This document shows, in pieces, positions 27,773-34,362 of a DNA stretch of 64,000 nt. The notes under the pieces are model-generated. The model saw only the letters and a list, made by a program, of their open reading frames with translations, made no database searches and was not told the DNA's origin. The stretch's first letter is position 1. The number at the start of each line of letters is the position of its first letter. The stretch covers positions 42,523 to 106,522 of the forward strand of contig CAILLK010000154.1 of NCBI GenBank assembly GCA_903835005.1, in the 5' to 3' direction. This stretch comes from an uncultured Bacteroidota bacterium. Lineage in GTDB: Bacteria; Bacteroidota; Bacteroidia; Chitinophagales; Chitinophagaceae. Made by a program: the position numbers and the translations under genes.

Positions 27773-27920
27773 TTTGTGCCCCGAGCAGGAATCGAATCTG
27801 CACTACCTTGCGAATAATTCAAATGAATTAGCGTTTGGCTATAAAAAAATCCACCCGTTAATGAGTGGATTTTCAAAGTGCCCCGAACAGGAATCGAACC
27901 TGCACATCCTTGCGAATACC
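27773..27920 (-). repeat. distal copy of a 148-bp direct repeat carrying tRNA-Leu 3' half, terminator and degenerate tRNA-Leu 3' part
   Basis: This segment matches 28596-28743 at 145 of 148 positions. Read on the minus strand it contains, in order, the 3' half of tRNA-Leu(CAA) from the variable arm to the acceptor end, a terminator hairpin (27847-27872), and a tRNA-Leu-like 3' part with a damaged anticodon arm ending at 27775. At its outer edge (27921) it diverges from the real tRNA at 28744. With the second copy it flanks the DUF4160/DUF2442 pair, the layout expected of integration or duplication at a tRNA 3' end. Confidence 0.92.
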
Positions 27921-27982
27921 TGGTTCAGAAGTGAATTAAAAACACTATGTATGTAATGTAAACAACTCTTGTAGAACTATAT

Positions 27983-28294
27983 CTAGGCAACCTTGTCTCC
28001 CATCACCAGGCTCTTAATATTGTCGCGTAAAAAGCCCTTAAGGCTAAGGTCCTCATCAAGGTCGGGCCAGTGAATACCAGCTCCGTTGCCGATCAATTGG
28101 AAATTGAGCAGTTGCTTATTGGTTACATGATTTAGTTGAAAGTACTTAGATAGTTTTTCTTTTAAAACAAAACCAGTACTTAAGATGATTAGCAAAATAT
28201 CCATGTCTATATGTATATCTACCGCCTTTATTTTTATGCCTCCGGAATAAATAAGTTGTTCCAGGCTATCAAAATTATTTTTTAAAGTATCCAT
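27983..28294 (-). CDS. DUF2442 domain protein
   Basis: The protein has 103 residues from the ATG at 28294; a longer start at 28327 would give 114 residues. The C-terminal part has the DUF2442 signature 'NFQLIGNGAGIHWPDLDEDL' followed by 'SLKGFL'. The middle ('IKIKAVDIHIDMDILLIILS') fits the beta-strand preceding it. DUF2442 proteins are regularly encoded behind DUF4160 proteins, and the pair is treated as a toxin-antitoxin-like module, with DUF2442 the likely antidote. Here it overlaps the end of the DUF4160 gene by 20 bp (or more with the longer start). It lies inside the tRNA-Leu repeat-flanked segment. Confidence 0.78.
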   Translation of the reverse strand: MDTLKNNFDSLEQLIYSGGIKIKAVDIHIDMDILLIILSTGFVLKEKLSKYFQLNHVTNKQLLNFQLIGNGAGIHWPDLDEDLSLKGFLRDNIKSLVMGDKVA

Positions 28295-28514
28295 TCCATT
28301 TCGTTTTAAATTGTTCAGAAAACTCAAAAACTATAACGGCTATTTGCTTAACCTCACTGCTGGAGAAACCATTCAAATAAGCAATCTCTATTTTTGGCAC
28401 TAACCAGATTTTACCTTCTGCATCTCCTTTTTCTACATGAACATGGGCCGGCTCTTCATTTTCATTAGAATAGAAAAAAAAACGAAAACCATCTTTGCGT
28501 AATATAGTTGGCAT
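28275..28514 (-). CDS. DUF4160 domain protein (putative toxin-like partner)
   Basis: The protein has 79 residues, the usual DUF4160 size. Signatures are 'MPTILRKDGFRFFFYSNENE', 'EPAHVHVEKGDAEGKIWL', and a C-terminal 'KTKWNGYF'. The family's His pair in 'HVHV' is intact. Partnered with the DUF2442 gene immediately downstream. No biochemical activity is established for the family that I can state; a toxin role is inferred from genomic pairing. The gene starts about 80 bp from the proximal tRNA-Leu repeat copy, and the two-gene cassette is the only cargo between the repeats. Confidence 0.8.
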   Translation of the reverse strand: MPTILRKDGFRFFFYSNENEEPAHVHVEKGDAEGKIWLVPKIEIAYLNGFSSSEVKQIAVIVFEFSEQFKTKWNGYFKK

Positions 28515-28595
28515 TCACCAAAAATAATATTATCGGACAAATAAAAAAAGCGAAGAATGGCCATTGCTCTCCACTTTCCATTTTCCGTTCTAATT

Positions 28596-28743
28596 TTTGT
28601 GCCCCGAATAGGAATCGAATCTGCACTACCTTGCGAATAATTCAAATGAATTAGCGTCTGGCTATAAAAAAATCCACCCGTTAATGAGTGGATTTTCAAA
28701 GTGCCCCGAACAGGAATCGAACCTGCACATCCTTGCGAATACC
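28596..28743 (-). repeat. proximal copy of the 148-bp tRNA-Leu-derived direct repeat
   Basis: This copy includes the 3' half of the intact tRNA-Leu gene (28702-28743), its terminator and, further downstream, a degenerate tRNA-Leu 3' part ending at 28598. It differs from 27773-27920 at only three positions (two in the degenerate acceptor stem, one in the degenerate D-arm region), so the duplication is recent or kept alike by recombination. Confidence 0.92.
28666..28695 (-). terminator. tRNA-Leu terminator
   Basis: An 8-bp stem (28670-28677 with 28688-28695) with a 10-nt loop is followed on the minus strand by a run of T. It lies 7 bp beyond the tRNA 3' end and is repeated at 27847-27872 in the distal repeat copy. 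Confidence 0.8.
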
Positions 28744-28785
28744 AGATTTTGAGTCTGGCGCGTCTACCAATTCCGCCATCGGGGC
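28702..28785 (-). tRNA. tRNA-Leu (anticodon CAA)
   Basis: This is an 84-nt cloverleaf with a long variable arm. The acceptor stem pairs GCCCCGA with TCGGGGC. The D-arm region contains 'GCGGAATTGGTAGACGC'. The anticodon arm is CCAGA-CTCAAAA-TCTGG, giving anticodon CAA (codon UUG). The T-arm is GCAGG-TTCGATT-CCTGT, with discriminator A. CCA is not encoded. It serves as the apparent target of the neighbouring duplication. Confidence 0.95.
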
Positions 28786-28885
28786 TTTTTCTTTAGTCTG
28801 AATTAGTTAGTATTTGGTCTAAAGATATTGTACCTTCTTACCTTGTTTCAAACTTTAGACTTGCTACTATAGACTTTCAACTTCT

Positions 28886-29416
28886 CTAAAGGGCTGCAAA
28901 TTTATCAATTCTTTCCTTAATCCGCAATAAGTATTTTTTTCTAAAGTACTGATCCTTTATCTGTAGCAGTAATTCGTTCGATTTATCCCCTTTTTCAAAC
29001 TTATTTATGAGCAGCCTGGTGGCATCATCCCAAAGTTCCAGCTGCTCGTTCAGGCTGTTGATGGCCATATTGCGGGCATCTTCATTGGCGGGCTCTGTTT
29101 CATATTCACTCACCGCCTCATTAATATCCATCATCTCCATAAGAAAGGCCGGGGGTAAGGCATATTTTTCTTCTTCTTCAAGCAGGTTATGGATTTTGAG
29201 GATATAGGCCATGGTGGCATCAGGGTTCTTAAAGGTTTTATAGGCATCATTGTTCATCGCCGACATTTGCAGCGCTTTAGCCAGATCTGCGCCTCCAGCC
29301 TGGGCAAACCGGTCGGGGTGGTACAACCGGCTCAGTTCGTAAAACCGGCTCTTTATCTCCACCTGGTCCGGATGAAAGGAAACCGGTAAATGATATAATT
29401 CAAAATAGTTGGTCAT
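28886..29416 (-). CDS. hscB: Fe-S protein assembly co-chaperone HscB
   Basis: The protein has 176 residues, typical for HscB. The N-terminal J domain carries the HPD motif in 'ELSRLYHPDRFAQ' and begins 'MTNYFELYHLPVSFHPDQVE'. The C-terminal three-helix domain ('AYILKIHNLLEEEEKYALPP', 'FLMEMMDINEAVSEYETEPA') binds the scaffold protein IscU. It stimulates the Hsp70 partner HscA to hand Fe-S clusters on. No other isc genes are in the window, so it stands alone here. It is divergent from the dehydrogenase gene at 29493. Confidence 0.92.
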   Translation of the reverse strand: MTNYFELYHLPVSFHPDQVEIKSRFYELSRLYHPDRFAQAGGADLAKALQMSAMNNDAYKTFKNPDATMAYILKIHNLLEEEEKYALPPAFLMEMMDINEAVSEYETEPANEDARNMAINSLNEQLELWDDATRLLINKFEKGDKSNELLLQIKDQYFRKKYLLRIKERIDKFAAL

Positions 29417-29433
29417 TATTATTTATTTTACAA

Positions 29434-29465
29434 CACCCTCTCTCTTGGAGCGGGCCGGGGTGAGG
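29434..29465. repeat. degenerate copy of a common 'CTCTC..GGAG..GGGCCGGGGTGAGG' intergenic repeat
   Basis: The string 'CACCCTCTCTCTTGGAGCGG' followed by 'GCCGGGGTGAGG' resembles the palindromic intergenic repeat often seen in Bacteroidota and other bacteria. It lies in the divergent leader between hscB and the dehydrogenase, just ahead of a -7 box. Confidence 0.45.
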
Positions 29466-29467
29466 CC

Positions 29468-29475
29468 TATCTTTG
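29468..29475 (+). promoter_or_regulatory. -7 promoter element of the saccharopine-dehydrogenase-like gene
   Basis: TATCTTTG fits TAnnTTTG and lies 17 bp before the ATG at 29493. Confidence 0.45.
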
Positions 29476-29492
29476 CAGCAAAAATACAAAAT

Positions 29493-30695
29493 ATGCTCCG
29501 GATAGGCCTGTTAAGAGAAAGGAAAAAGAACCCCGATGAGCGCGTTGCTTTTACGCCTGCCCAATGTGCCAAAATAAATGAGGACCATCCGTATCTTAAG
29601 ATTGTTGTTGAGCCCTCGCCTAGCCGCTGTTATTCTGATGGCGAATACCTTGCCGAAGGAGTAGAACTGAGTGAGCACATGGATAAATGCGATATTTTGC
29701 TTGGTATAAAAGAAGTTCCTCCCCATTATCTCATACCCGGTAAAACTTACTTTTTTTTCTCCCATACCAAGAAGAAACAGGCATATAATCAGCCGCTGAT
29801 GCATGCACTGATACAAAAGAAGATCAGGCTTATAGACTATGAGTGCCTTACCTACAGCGATGAGCAGCGCATATTGGGCTTCGGGCATTTTGCAGGTATT
29901 GTAGGCGCTCATAACGGTCTGCTTACTTATGGGAAGAAAAATGGCATATACTGGTTGCCTGCAGCCAATGAGGTAAAGAGCTATAAGGAGCTGCTCAAGG
30001 CATATGAACAGCTGAAACTGCCCAACGTAAAAATAGTGGTTACCGGCTCGGGCAAGGTATCATCCGGCATTCTGGAGGTGCTTACCAAGCTGGATATCGA
30101 ATCAGTTGAACCGGCCGATTTTCTCACTCATGAGTATGAATATCCGGTATTTACTCATCTCACCGGAGCCGACCTTTATGCACGTAAAGACAATGACCTG
30201 TTTCACCGCGATGATTTTCATGCTAACCCAGAAAAGTACAAATGCCTGTTTAGTGCCTATGTCAATCAGGCAGATGTATTGATGAACGGTATCTACTGGG
30301 AAGAAGGGATTGCAAGGCTCTTCGACAAAGAAGACGTTAAGCGGCACGACTGGCGCATCAGCATTATTGCCGATGTAACCTGTGATATAAATGGTTCGGT
30401 ACCTGTGAATGTGGCGGCTTCAACCATTGCTGACCCTGTTTATGGCATAGACCGTCAGACGCTTGAACAGACTGCTCCATTTCAGAAAACAAAAGAGGTA
30501 ATAGATATAATAGCTATAGATAACCTGCCTAACGAACTGCCCTATGATGCCTCGCAATATTTCGGCAGTCATCTGGAGAAATACATACTGCCTGAACTGA
30601 TGAAGCAGGATAGTGAGCTATTGAAAAGGGCTACTATTTGCGAGAATGGGAAACTGACTAAAAGGTATGAGTATCTGAGTGATTATGCCTATTGA
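29493..30695 (+). CDS. saccharopine dehydrogenase / alanine dehydrogenase-like NAD(P)-dependent oxidoreductase
   Basis: The protein has 400 residues from the ATG at 29493; the in-frame upstream codons lie in the promoter and repeat. The N terminus 'MLRIGLLRERKKNPDERVAF' is the AlaDH/PNT-type start with the conserved ERK-type substrate loop. 'ILLGIKEVPPHYLIPGKTYF', 'FFSHTKKKQ' and 'LIDYECLT' follow. The nucleotide-binding Rossmann motif is 'KIVVTGSGKVSSGILEVL'. The C-terminal part has 'ADVTCDINGSVPVNVAASTI'. It resembles lysine-oxoglutarate reductase (saccharopine-forming) enzymes, so a role in lysine metabolism is likely; the exact substrate is not proven by sequence. Confidence 0.8.
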   Translation: MLRIGLLRERKKNPDERVAFTPAQCAKINEDHPYLKIVVEPSPSRCYSDGEYLAEGVELSEHMDKCDILLGIKEVPPHYLIPGKTYFFFSHTKKKQAYNQPLMHALIQKKIRLIDYECLTYSDEQRILGFGHFAGIVGAHNGLLTYGKKNGIYWLPAANEVKSYKELLKAYEQLKLPNVKIVVTGSGKVSSGILEVLTKLDIESVEPADFLTHEYEYPVFTHLTGADLYARKDNDLFHRDDFHANPEKYKCLFSAYVNQADVLMNGIYWEEGIARLFDKEDVKRHDWRISIIADVTCDINGSVPVNVAASTIADPVYGIDRQTLEQTAPFQKTKEVIDIIAIDNLPNELPYDASQYFGSHLEKYILPELMKQDSELLKRATICENGKLTKRYEYLSDYAY

Positions 30696-30872
30696 TAAAC
30701 ATGGCCGGATTGCAGGTATCCGGGACCTTTATTTGAACTAATTTCTTTGTCTATAATGGATTTTAGTGTTTTTCTGTTATCACTAAAGCTTAAGTATGCG
30801 TATTGTGTCTATGTGTGTTGGGAATGTCATTTTTTAGCTAATCAATTATTAGGATGATCGGATTTCTTTTTA

Positions 30873-30880
30873 TACTTTTG
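30873..30880 (+). promoter_or_regulatory. candidate -7 promoter element of the three-gene cluster
   Basis: TACTTTTG fits TAnnTTTG and lies 58 bp before the ATG at 30939. No clear -33 TTG is visible. Confidence 0.4.
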
Positions 30881-30938
30881 ACTTGGTTTCAAATTAGAGA
30901 AACCCAAACAAATTTCTTAACTTAAACAATTAATATTT

Positions 30939-31751
30939 ATGGCTAAGGTATTATCAGTCATCATACCTGTATTGGAAGGTATGGAAGAGTCTCATCTCAA
31001 AACACAGCTTTTAAAGTACTTTCCGCAACAAGCTGACCACTTTACACAGGTTGAAGAAAGCTTTTCTTTATTAACTTCAATTACTCCTGATCCAGATCGG
31101 ATGAAAATGTTTTTTCATAGCTGGAGCCAGACCAATAACAGTGCTGTTACCGTATCCGGGCTTAGCAGCCGGCTCACTATGCTGATCCATAAAAACATGC
31201 CAGTAGCCGATGAGCATGCATTGTTCAGGTCGGTAGCAAGTCTTAACAGGATTGCCGATGAGGATCTGGCTGTGGTAGGAAAAGTATTGCATTCTGATCT
31301 CTTTTATACTATGGCAACCAATATCTGTGGGGATGATGAATGGTTGTCAAGAAAATACCTCCAGCCTCAAGCTAAGGATTTCAAAGCCTGGAAAGATTAT
31401 AATTCGCTGCGCGATGAAGATATTCTCATTGGTCTGCTCACAACTCTTGTTCATGAAATCTATACTCATGGCGAGGTGGAATATATTTTGCCAAGGTTTA
31501 CAAACTGGCTTGAAAGAGAATACGACTTCTCAAAAACTGATCTTAAAAATACCCTGGCCTGGATTACAGTTCATTGTGGCCCTACCGAAAAAAACCATTT
31601 CTTTCATGCCGTCAGTTCTATAAAGTATTTTGTGACTGCAATGAATCTGAAAATTGAAGATTATGATCTGGGGCCGATCATTTCTTCATATTTATCAAAA
31701 AAAGCCACGGTTATGAAAACCATTGGTGCCCAACTGATTCATTTAGCCTAG
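30939..31751 (+). CDS. all-helical protein, possible heme-oxygenase-fold (HDO/TENA-like) enzyme
   Basis: The protein has 270 residues and no signal peptide or membrane span; it is predicted mostly helical. Metal-ligand-like clusters are present: 'DEHALF' (91-96), 'VHEIYTHGEVEYIL' with H172, E173, H177 and E179, and 'VHCGPTEKNHFFHAV' with H212, E217, H220 and H223. The H-x4-E-x2-H spacing resembles the last metal-binding helix of heme-oxygenase-like diiron oxidases, but the usual E-x6-H of an earlier helix is not seen. The fold is therefore a suggestion only. It is the first of three co-directional genes; the ATP-grasp-like gene starts 19 bp after its stop. Confidence 0.6.
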   Translation: MAKVLSVIIPVLEGMEESHLKTQLLKYFPQQADHFTQVEESFSLLTSITPDPDRMKMFFHSWSQTNNSAVTVSGLSSRLTMLIHKNMPVADEHALFRSVASLNRIADEDLAVVGKVLHSDLFYTMATNICGDDEWLSRKYLQPQAKDFKAWKDYNSLRDEDILIGLLTTLVHEIYTHGEVEYILPRFTNWLEREYDFSKTDLKNTLAWITVHCGPTEKNHFFHAVSSIKYFVTAMNLKIEDYDLGPIISSYLSKKATVMKTIGAQLIHLA

Positions 31752-31770
31752 ACTGAAACACTGATAAGAC

Positions 31771-33015
31771 TTGACAGAAGATATTATCAACCTCCGGGAA
31801 TGTAGTTATAATTGCGCATTGGTAAAGGACCTTGTAAACAGGTATTCTGAGAATCACCCTCTTGGAATAAGTGAATATTTAGCTCAGTTTCCGGTAGGTA
31901 TAAGCCATCAGTTCCAGCAAAAAATTGCCCGGCTTAGTTATGTACTGAACGAGGCGCTGATAAAGGTAGTCTCAGCCTATTTCTATGATGAAAGGATCAG
32001 GGCTGTTTACCAGTTTGATAAAGAACTTGATGACATTTTAAAAGTGGCTTCTGAAAAGCCATATAAAGTAGGTCTCTACCGCCCTGATTTTGTTTTCGAC
32101 GTTAACGGACAAGCCAGGATATGCGAAATTGGTGCCCGCTATCCGGTCAATGGATGGATGATCAGTTATTATCTTTACCTTGCTTTAAGTGAGCCAGGCG
32201 CTATTGACAGTCAGCGTTTTGAGACAGTCAGCAGTATCGATGGTATTCTGGATGAATTATCCGGCCAATTCGATAACAGCCTTCCATTGATAATGGTGCA
32301 TAAAAATGAAAAGGGAACAGAGATATTCAACCTGTTTTCTGAATTCAGAAAAAACGGGTTAGAAACCCTGATAGCACTTCCTTCCGATTTAAAAGCTGAA
32401 AATGGGATCCTGACACTTAATGGGCTCCCGGTTTCGCAATTTATTTTCGAAATGGACAGGGAAGAACTTCGTTATTTTTCACCGGAAGTCTTAAACATCA
32501 TTATCAGGGATTGCAATTACCTTAATGATGTAAGAACGCTTATACTCGTACATGACAAGCGTATTCTTGCCGTTTTATATGACCAGGATATCATGTCAGG
32601 GTTATTGCCGGCAGATGATTATGCATTTCTGCGTAATTTCCTGATCCCAACTTTTTCACTGGGGTCTGCTGAAAAAAAAGCAGAAATTATTCAATCGCCT
32701 TTAAAGTGGATTCTCAAACAGAATAGCGGCGGCAGGGGAATTGGCATTTACCTGAGTGATAACTATACAAAGGAAGAATGGACAAATATTATAGAAAATA
32801 ACTGGCAGGAATATATGGCTCAGCAATACGTTGATCAAATTCCGTTCACCTTCCCCGAACATAAGATCGATGATGCCATTAATATGGTAGGTGTGTTTTT
32901 TGGCTTTAATGGTCATTCCTTCGGGCCGGGAGCATTCAGAGGGTCATCGGATGCAATTGTTAATATTCATCAAGGTAAGGGATTGAGCTATCCTCTTTTG
33001 GTTCCCCGGCAATAA
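31771..33015 (+). CDS. ATP-grasp-like ligase (possibly circularly permuted)
   Basis: The protein has 414 residues from a TTG start at 31771, 19 bp after the previous stop. No ATG lies near and the frame is conserved-looking from the start. 'YRPDFVFDVNGQARICEIGA' followed by 'RYPVNG' (about 105-128) resembles the glutathionylspermidine-synthase/DUF404-type ATP-grasp opening. 'WILKQNSGGRGIGIYLSD' (about 312-330) resembles the ATP-binding glycine loop. 'QQYVDQIPF' and 'NMVGVFFGF' near the end fit the metal-binding strand region. ATP-grasp enzymes join a carboxylate to an amine or thiol through an acyl phosphate. Substrates are unknown; context suggests a small-molecule pathway with its two neighbours. 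Confidence 0.62.
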   Translation: MTEDIINLRECSYNCALVKDLVNRYSENHPLGISEYLAQFPVGISHQFQQKIARLSYVLNEALIKVVSAYFYDERIRAVYQFDKELDDILKVASEKPYKVGLYRPDFVFDVNGQARICEIGARYPVNGWMISYYLYLALSEPGAIDSQRFETVSSIDGILDELSGQFDNSLPLIMVHKNEKGTEIFNLFSEFRKNGLETLIALPSDLKAENGILTLNGLPVSQFIFEMDREELRYFSPEVLNIIIRDCNYLNDVRTLILVHDKRILAVLYDQDIMSGLLPADDYAFLRNFLIPTFSLGSAEKKAEIIQSPLKWILKQNSGGRGIGIYLSDNYTKEEWTNIIENNWQEYMAQQYVDQIPFTFPEHKIDDAINMVGVFFGFNGHSFGPGAFRGSSDAIVNIHQGKGLSYPLLVPRQ

Positions 33016-33176
33016 TATACTGACATTAATAGTTATCCGTTTTTATTGTAATGGTCATTATATTTTAGGCCACTATTTAACTATGAATGCTATATGCCAA
33101 ACGGTCTGGTGAACTCAACATTAAAGAAGAATCATAAACAGACTATGGTTTCAAGGTAGCAAATAATATAACGGCT

Positions 33177-34343
33177 ATGGCAAATGAAACACTGAAAAAT
33201 TATTACGAGATTGCCAGGGCATCTTCCCTGTTTCAGGAATACTATCGGGATTATCCTGATTTTTCTGATGCTCCGGTATTGGATAAAATTACACTGGTAA
33301 ATATCCTTAATACTAAATTCGATTTGCATAACGAATCAACCGGGGTTTACCTGGTAAGGTCCGGTGGCTCTACCCGCAAGCCACTGGTATTCCCGGTAGA
33401 TATTGAGGAGAACCTGGAGCAAAGAAGGATACTGGCCCTGGCCCTCACTGAAAATAAAGTTATCACGCCCCGCACAATAGCGTTGAACATTCTTGGCTAT
33501 ATGGATATGTACAGGACAGCCGCTATTATTGATGATATTCTGGAGAAATGTAAGGCTACCACACTCGCTATGAGTACTCATGCAAGTTATGAAGATGATT
33601 ACATGGCTATTCTTAATTTTAATCCGGATATAATATTCTGCACGCCTTCCAAATTATTTCATTTTGCCGATCACCTTAAAAAAAACGGGCTGAAGGTTTC
33701 TGTAAAGAACATGTTGTATGGTGGAGAATTTCTGCTGGATTCCTATGCTCAGGTTTTTAAAGAATATATTGGCACTGAACAAATCTATTCGATGTTCGGA
33801 TCAGCCGAAACAGGCATGTGGGCCTGGTGCGACTATACCAATCAGCCATCTTTATTCCGGTATATAGAGGGTATCCTGCCTGAAATAATTAATCCGGATG
33901 CTGATGGATATGGCAATATAGTTATTACTAACCTGTACAGGAAGCGTTTCCCTGTATTCCGTTACAGTATTGGCGATGTCGGCAGGCTGGTGGTAATAAA
34001 CAACATTTCGTACCTGGAAATAAAAACAAGGGAAAAGGGTTCATTTATGTTGTATGAATCCAACTATTCACTGAATGATTTTACTGAAGTGTTTCAGGAT
34101 GTAGATAATTTCCAGATACAGCTGAGTACAAATGCCGATTTGCATGTGTATGTGAAATTCCTGCTCCGAAAAACTTTGCAGGAATCAGAAAGGAAGGAGT
34201 TTGAGGAGGCAAAATATAAACTGATCTGTGAGATACTGGGCTACAAAATTAAAAACACAGAGGTGATTTCAGGGCCGGATGTTGAATTTTACATAAATCC
34301 GGTAACTTGTAAAATGCCGCAAATAGTCGACTTCAGGAAGTAG
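33177..34343 (+). CDS. PaaK-like adenylate-forming enzyme
   Basis: The protein has 388 residues. The adenylation signatures are 'VRSGGSTRKPLVFP' (P-loop-like A3, about 58-72), 'MFGSAETGMWAW' (A5-like, about 205-216) and 'YSIGDVGRLV' (A7 'GD', about 262-271). The layout fits the phenylacetate-CoA ligase (PaaK) branch, which is shorter than typical acyl-CoA synthetases. It would activate a carboxylic acid as an acyl-AMP and then perhaps pass it to CoA, a carrier protein or an amine. No carrier protein gene is nearby. It begins 161 bp after the ATP-grasp-like gene and ends 19 bp from the convergent mutS2. Confidence 0.78.
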   Translation: MANETLKNYYEIARASSLFQEYYRDYPDFSDAPVLDKITLVNILNTKFDLHNESTGVYLVRSGGSTRKPLVFPVDIEENLEQRRILALALTENKVITPRTIALNILGYMDMYRTAAIIDDILEKCKATTLAMSTHASYEDDYMAILNFNPDIIFCTPSKLFHFADHLKKNGLKVSVKNMLYGGEFLLDSYAQVFKEYIGTEQIYSMFGSAETGMWAWCDYTNQPSLFRYIEGILPEIINPDADGYGNIVITNLYRKRFPVFRYSIGDVGRLVVINNISYLEIKTREKGSFMLYESNYSLNDFTEVFQDVDNFQIQLSTNADLHVYVKFLLRKTLQESERKEFEEAKYKLICEILGYKIKNTEVISGPDVEFYINPVTCKMPQIVDFRK

Positions 34344-34362
34344 GCAATAAATGAAAAACTGT

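Noticed and set aside
28433..28699. Minus-strand ORF of 88 codons over the tRNA-Leu-derived repeat, and its partner at 27682-27876
   Set aside because: Both begin in the tRNA terminator hairpin and translate the degenerate tRNA part; their similarity simply reflects the 148-bp DNA repeat.
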